This document shows positions 23,646-23,731 of a stretch of DNA of 23,731 nt, one piece after another. The notes beneath the pieces are model-generated. The model did no database searches and was not told where the DNA came from. It was given only the letters and a program-made list of their open reading frames with translations. Source of the stretch: Bacteroides sp. CAG:530 (GTDB lineage: Bacteria > Bacteroidota > Bacteroidia > Bacteroidales > Bacteroidaceae); NCBI GenBank assembly GCA_000434735.1, contig FR881251.1:66413-90143 (forward strand), given 5' to 3'. Position numbers and translations under genes: made by a program. The number at the start of each line of letters is the position of its first letter. Position 1 is the stretch's first letter.

Positions 23646-23731
23646 ATGACTTTGGCTGCATTTGGTGTCAAAAGATTACTCGACTTAGTAGCGTCTTTTA
23701 TTGGAATGGTAGTTTTCTCTCCGGCATTCCT
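23646..23731 (+). CDS. Likely initiating sugar-phosphate transferase, N-terminal fragment (cut by window edge)
   Basis: Only 28 codons from the ATG are visible: MTLAAFGVKRLLDLVASFIG followed by MVVFSPAF. The KRLLDLVAS-hydrophobic-SP pattern is the membrane-entry helix of the WcaJ/WbaP-type bacterial sugar transferases that attach the first sugar phosphate to undecaprenyl phosphate. The frame is also open upstream to an ATG at 23574, which would overlap the previous gene by 37 nt and add 24 residues. Position at the end of a glycosyltransferase operon fits this role; the identification rests on a short segment. Confidence 0.65.
   Translation, partial: MTLAAFGVKRLLDLVASFIGMVVFSPAF

Overview
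The window looks like a chromosomal segment from a gut-type member of the Bacteroidales (Bacteroides or Phocaeicola-like; species not assignable from sequence alone). The evidence is the Bacteroidetes-type promoter motif (-7 box TAnnTTTG) at several gene starts, Bacteroidetes-restricted families (a DUF3822-like protein, a NigD-like lipoprotein, a UpxY-type NusG paralogue), and few purine-rich ribosome binding sites.

Left part (1-10800), mostly conserved housekeeping genes. A rightward cluster holds the 3' end of an unrecognised, strongly codon-biased gene, a DUF3822 gene and rsmD (16S rRNA methyltransferase). It converges on a leftward marC-cls pair (membrane protein and cardiolipin synthase). 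marC and a rightward nitroreductase gene share a compact divergent promoter region. A perfect 17-bp bidirectional terminator separates the nitroreductase gene from a six-gene leftward operon: PASTA protein, rluD, ddl, an acyltransferase, a NigD-like lipoprotein and a rhodanese lipoprotein. ATGA stop/start overlaps at rluD-ddl and acyltransferase-NigD suggest translational coupling. Next come rpmH (leftward, with its own terminator) and efp (rightward, with its own terminator), driven from divergent promoters.

Boundary (10725-11404, no established gene). It contains the efp terminator, a compact nested inverted-repeat element made of six copies of CGAAGTAAG, an AT-rich stretch with a TATCTTTG promoter, and a leader of about 275 nt with several short hairpins and a possible 27-codon ORF.

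Right part (11405-23731), a surface polysaccharide (capsule or O-antigen-like) locus read rightward: upxY antiterminator, an FrhB-like iron-sulfur protein, a Wzx-type flippase, a polysaccharide pyruvyl transferase, three GT2 glycosyltransferases, a Wzy-type polymerase, three GT4 glycosyltransferases, and the start of what appears to be an initiating sugar-phosphate transferase at the right edge. Inferred scheme: the edge enzyme starts the repeat unit on undecaprenyl phosphate, the GTs extend it, the pyruvyl transferase and possibly the iron-sulfur protein modify it, Wzx flips it and Wzy polymerises it, with UpxY acting on the leader so that RNA polymerase can read the long operon. The section from about 14.7 to 22.4 kb is visibly AT-richer than its flanks and ends in a spacer of repeated ATTACTA words, which fits a swapped-in serotype cassette. 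No rRNA, tRNA, CRISPR array, transposase or integrase was seen.
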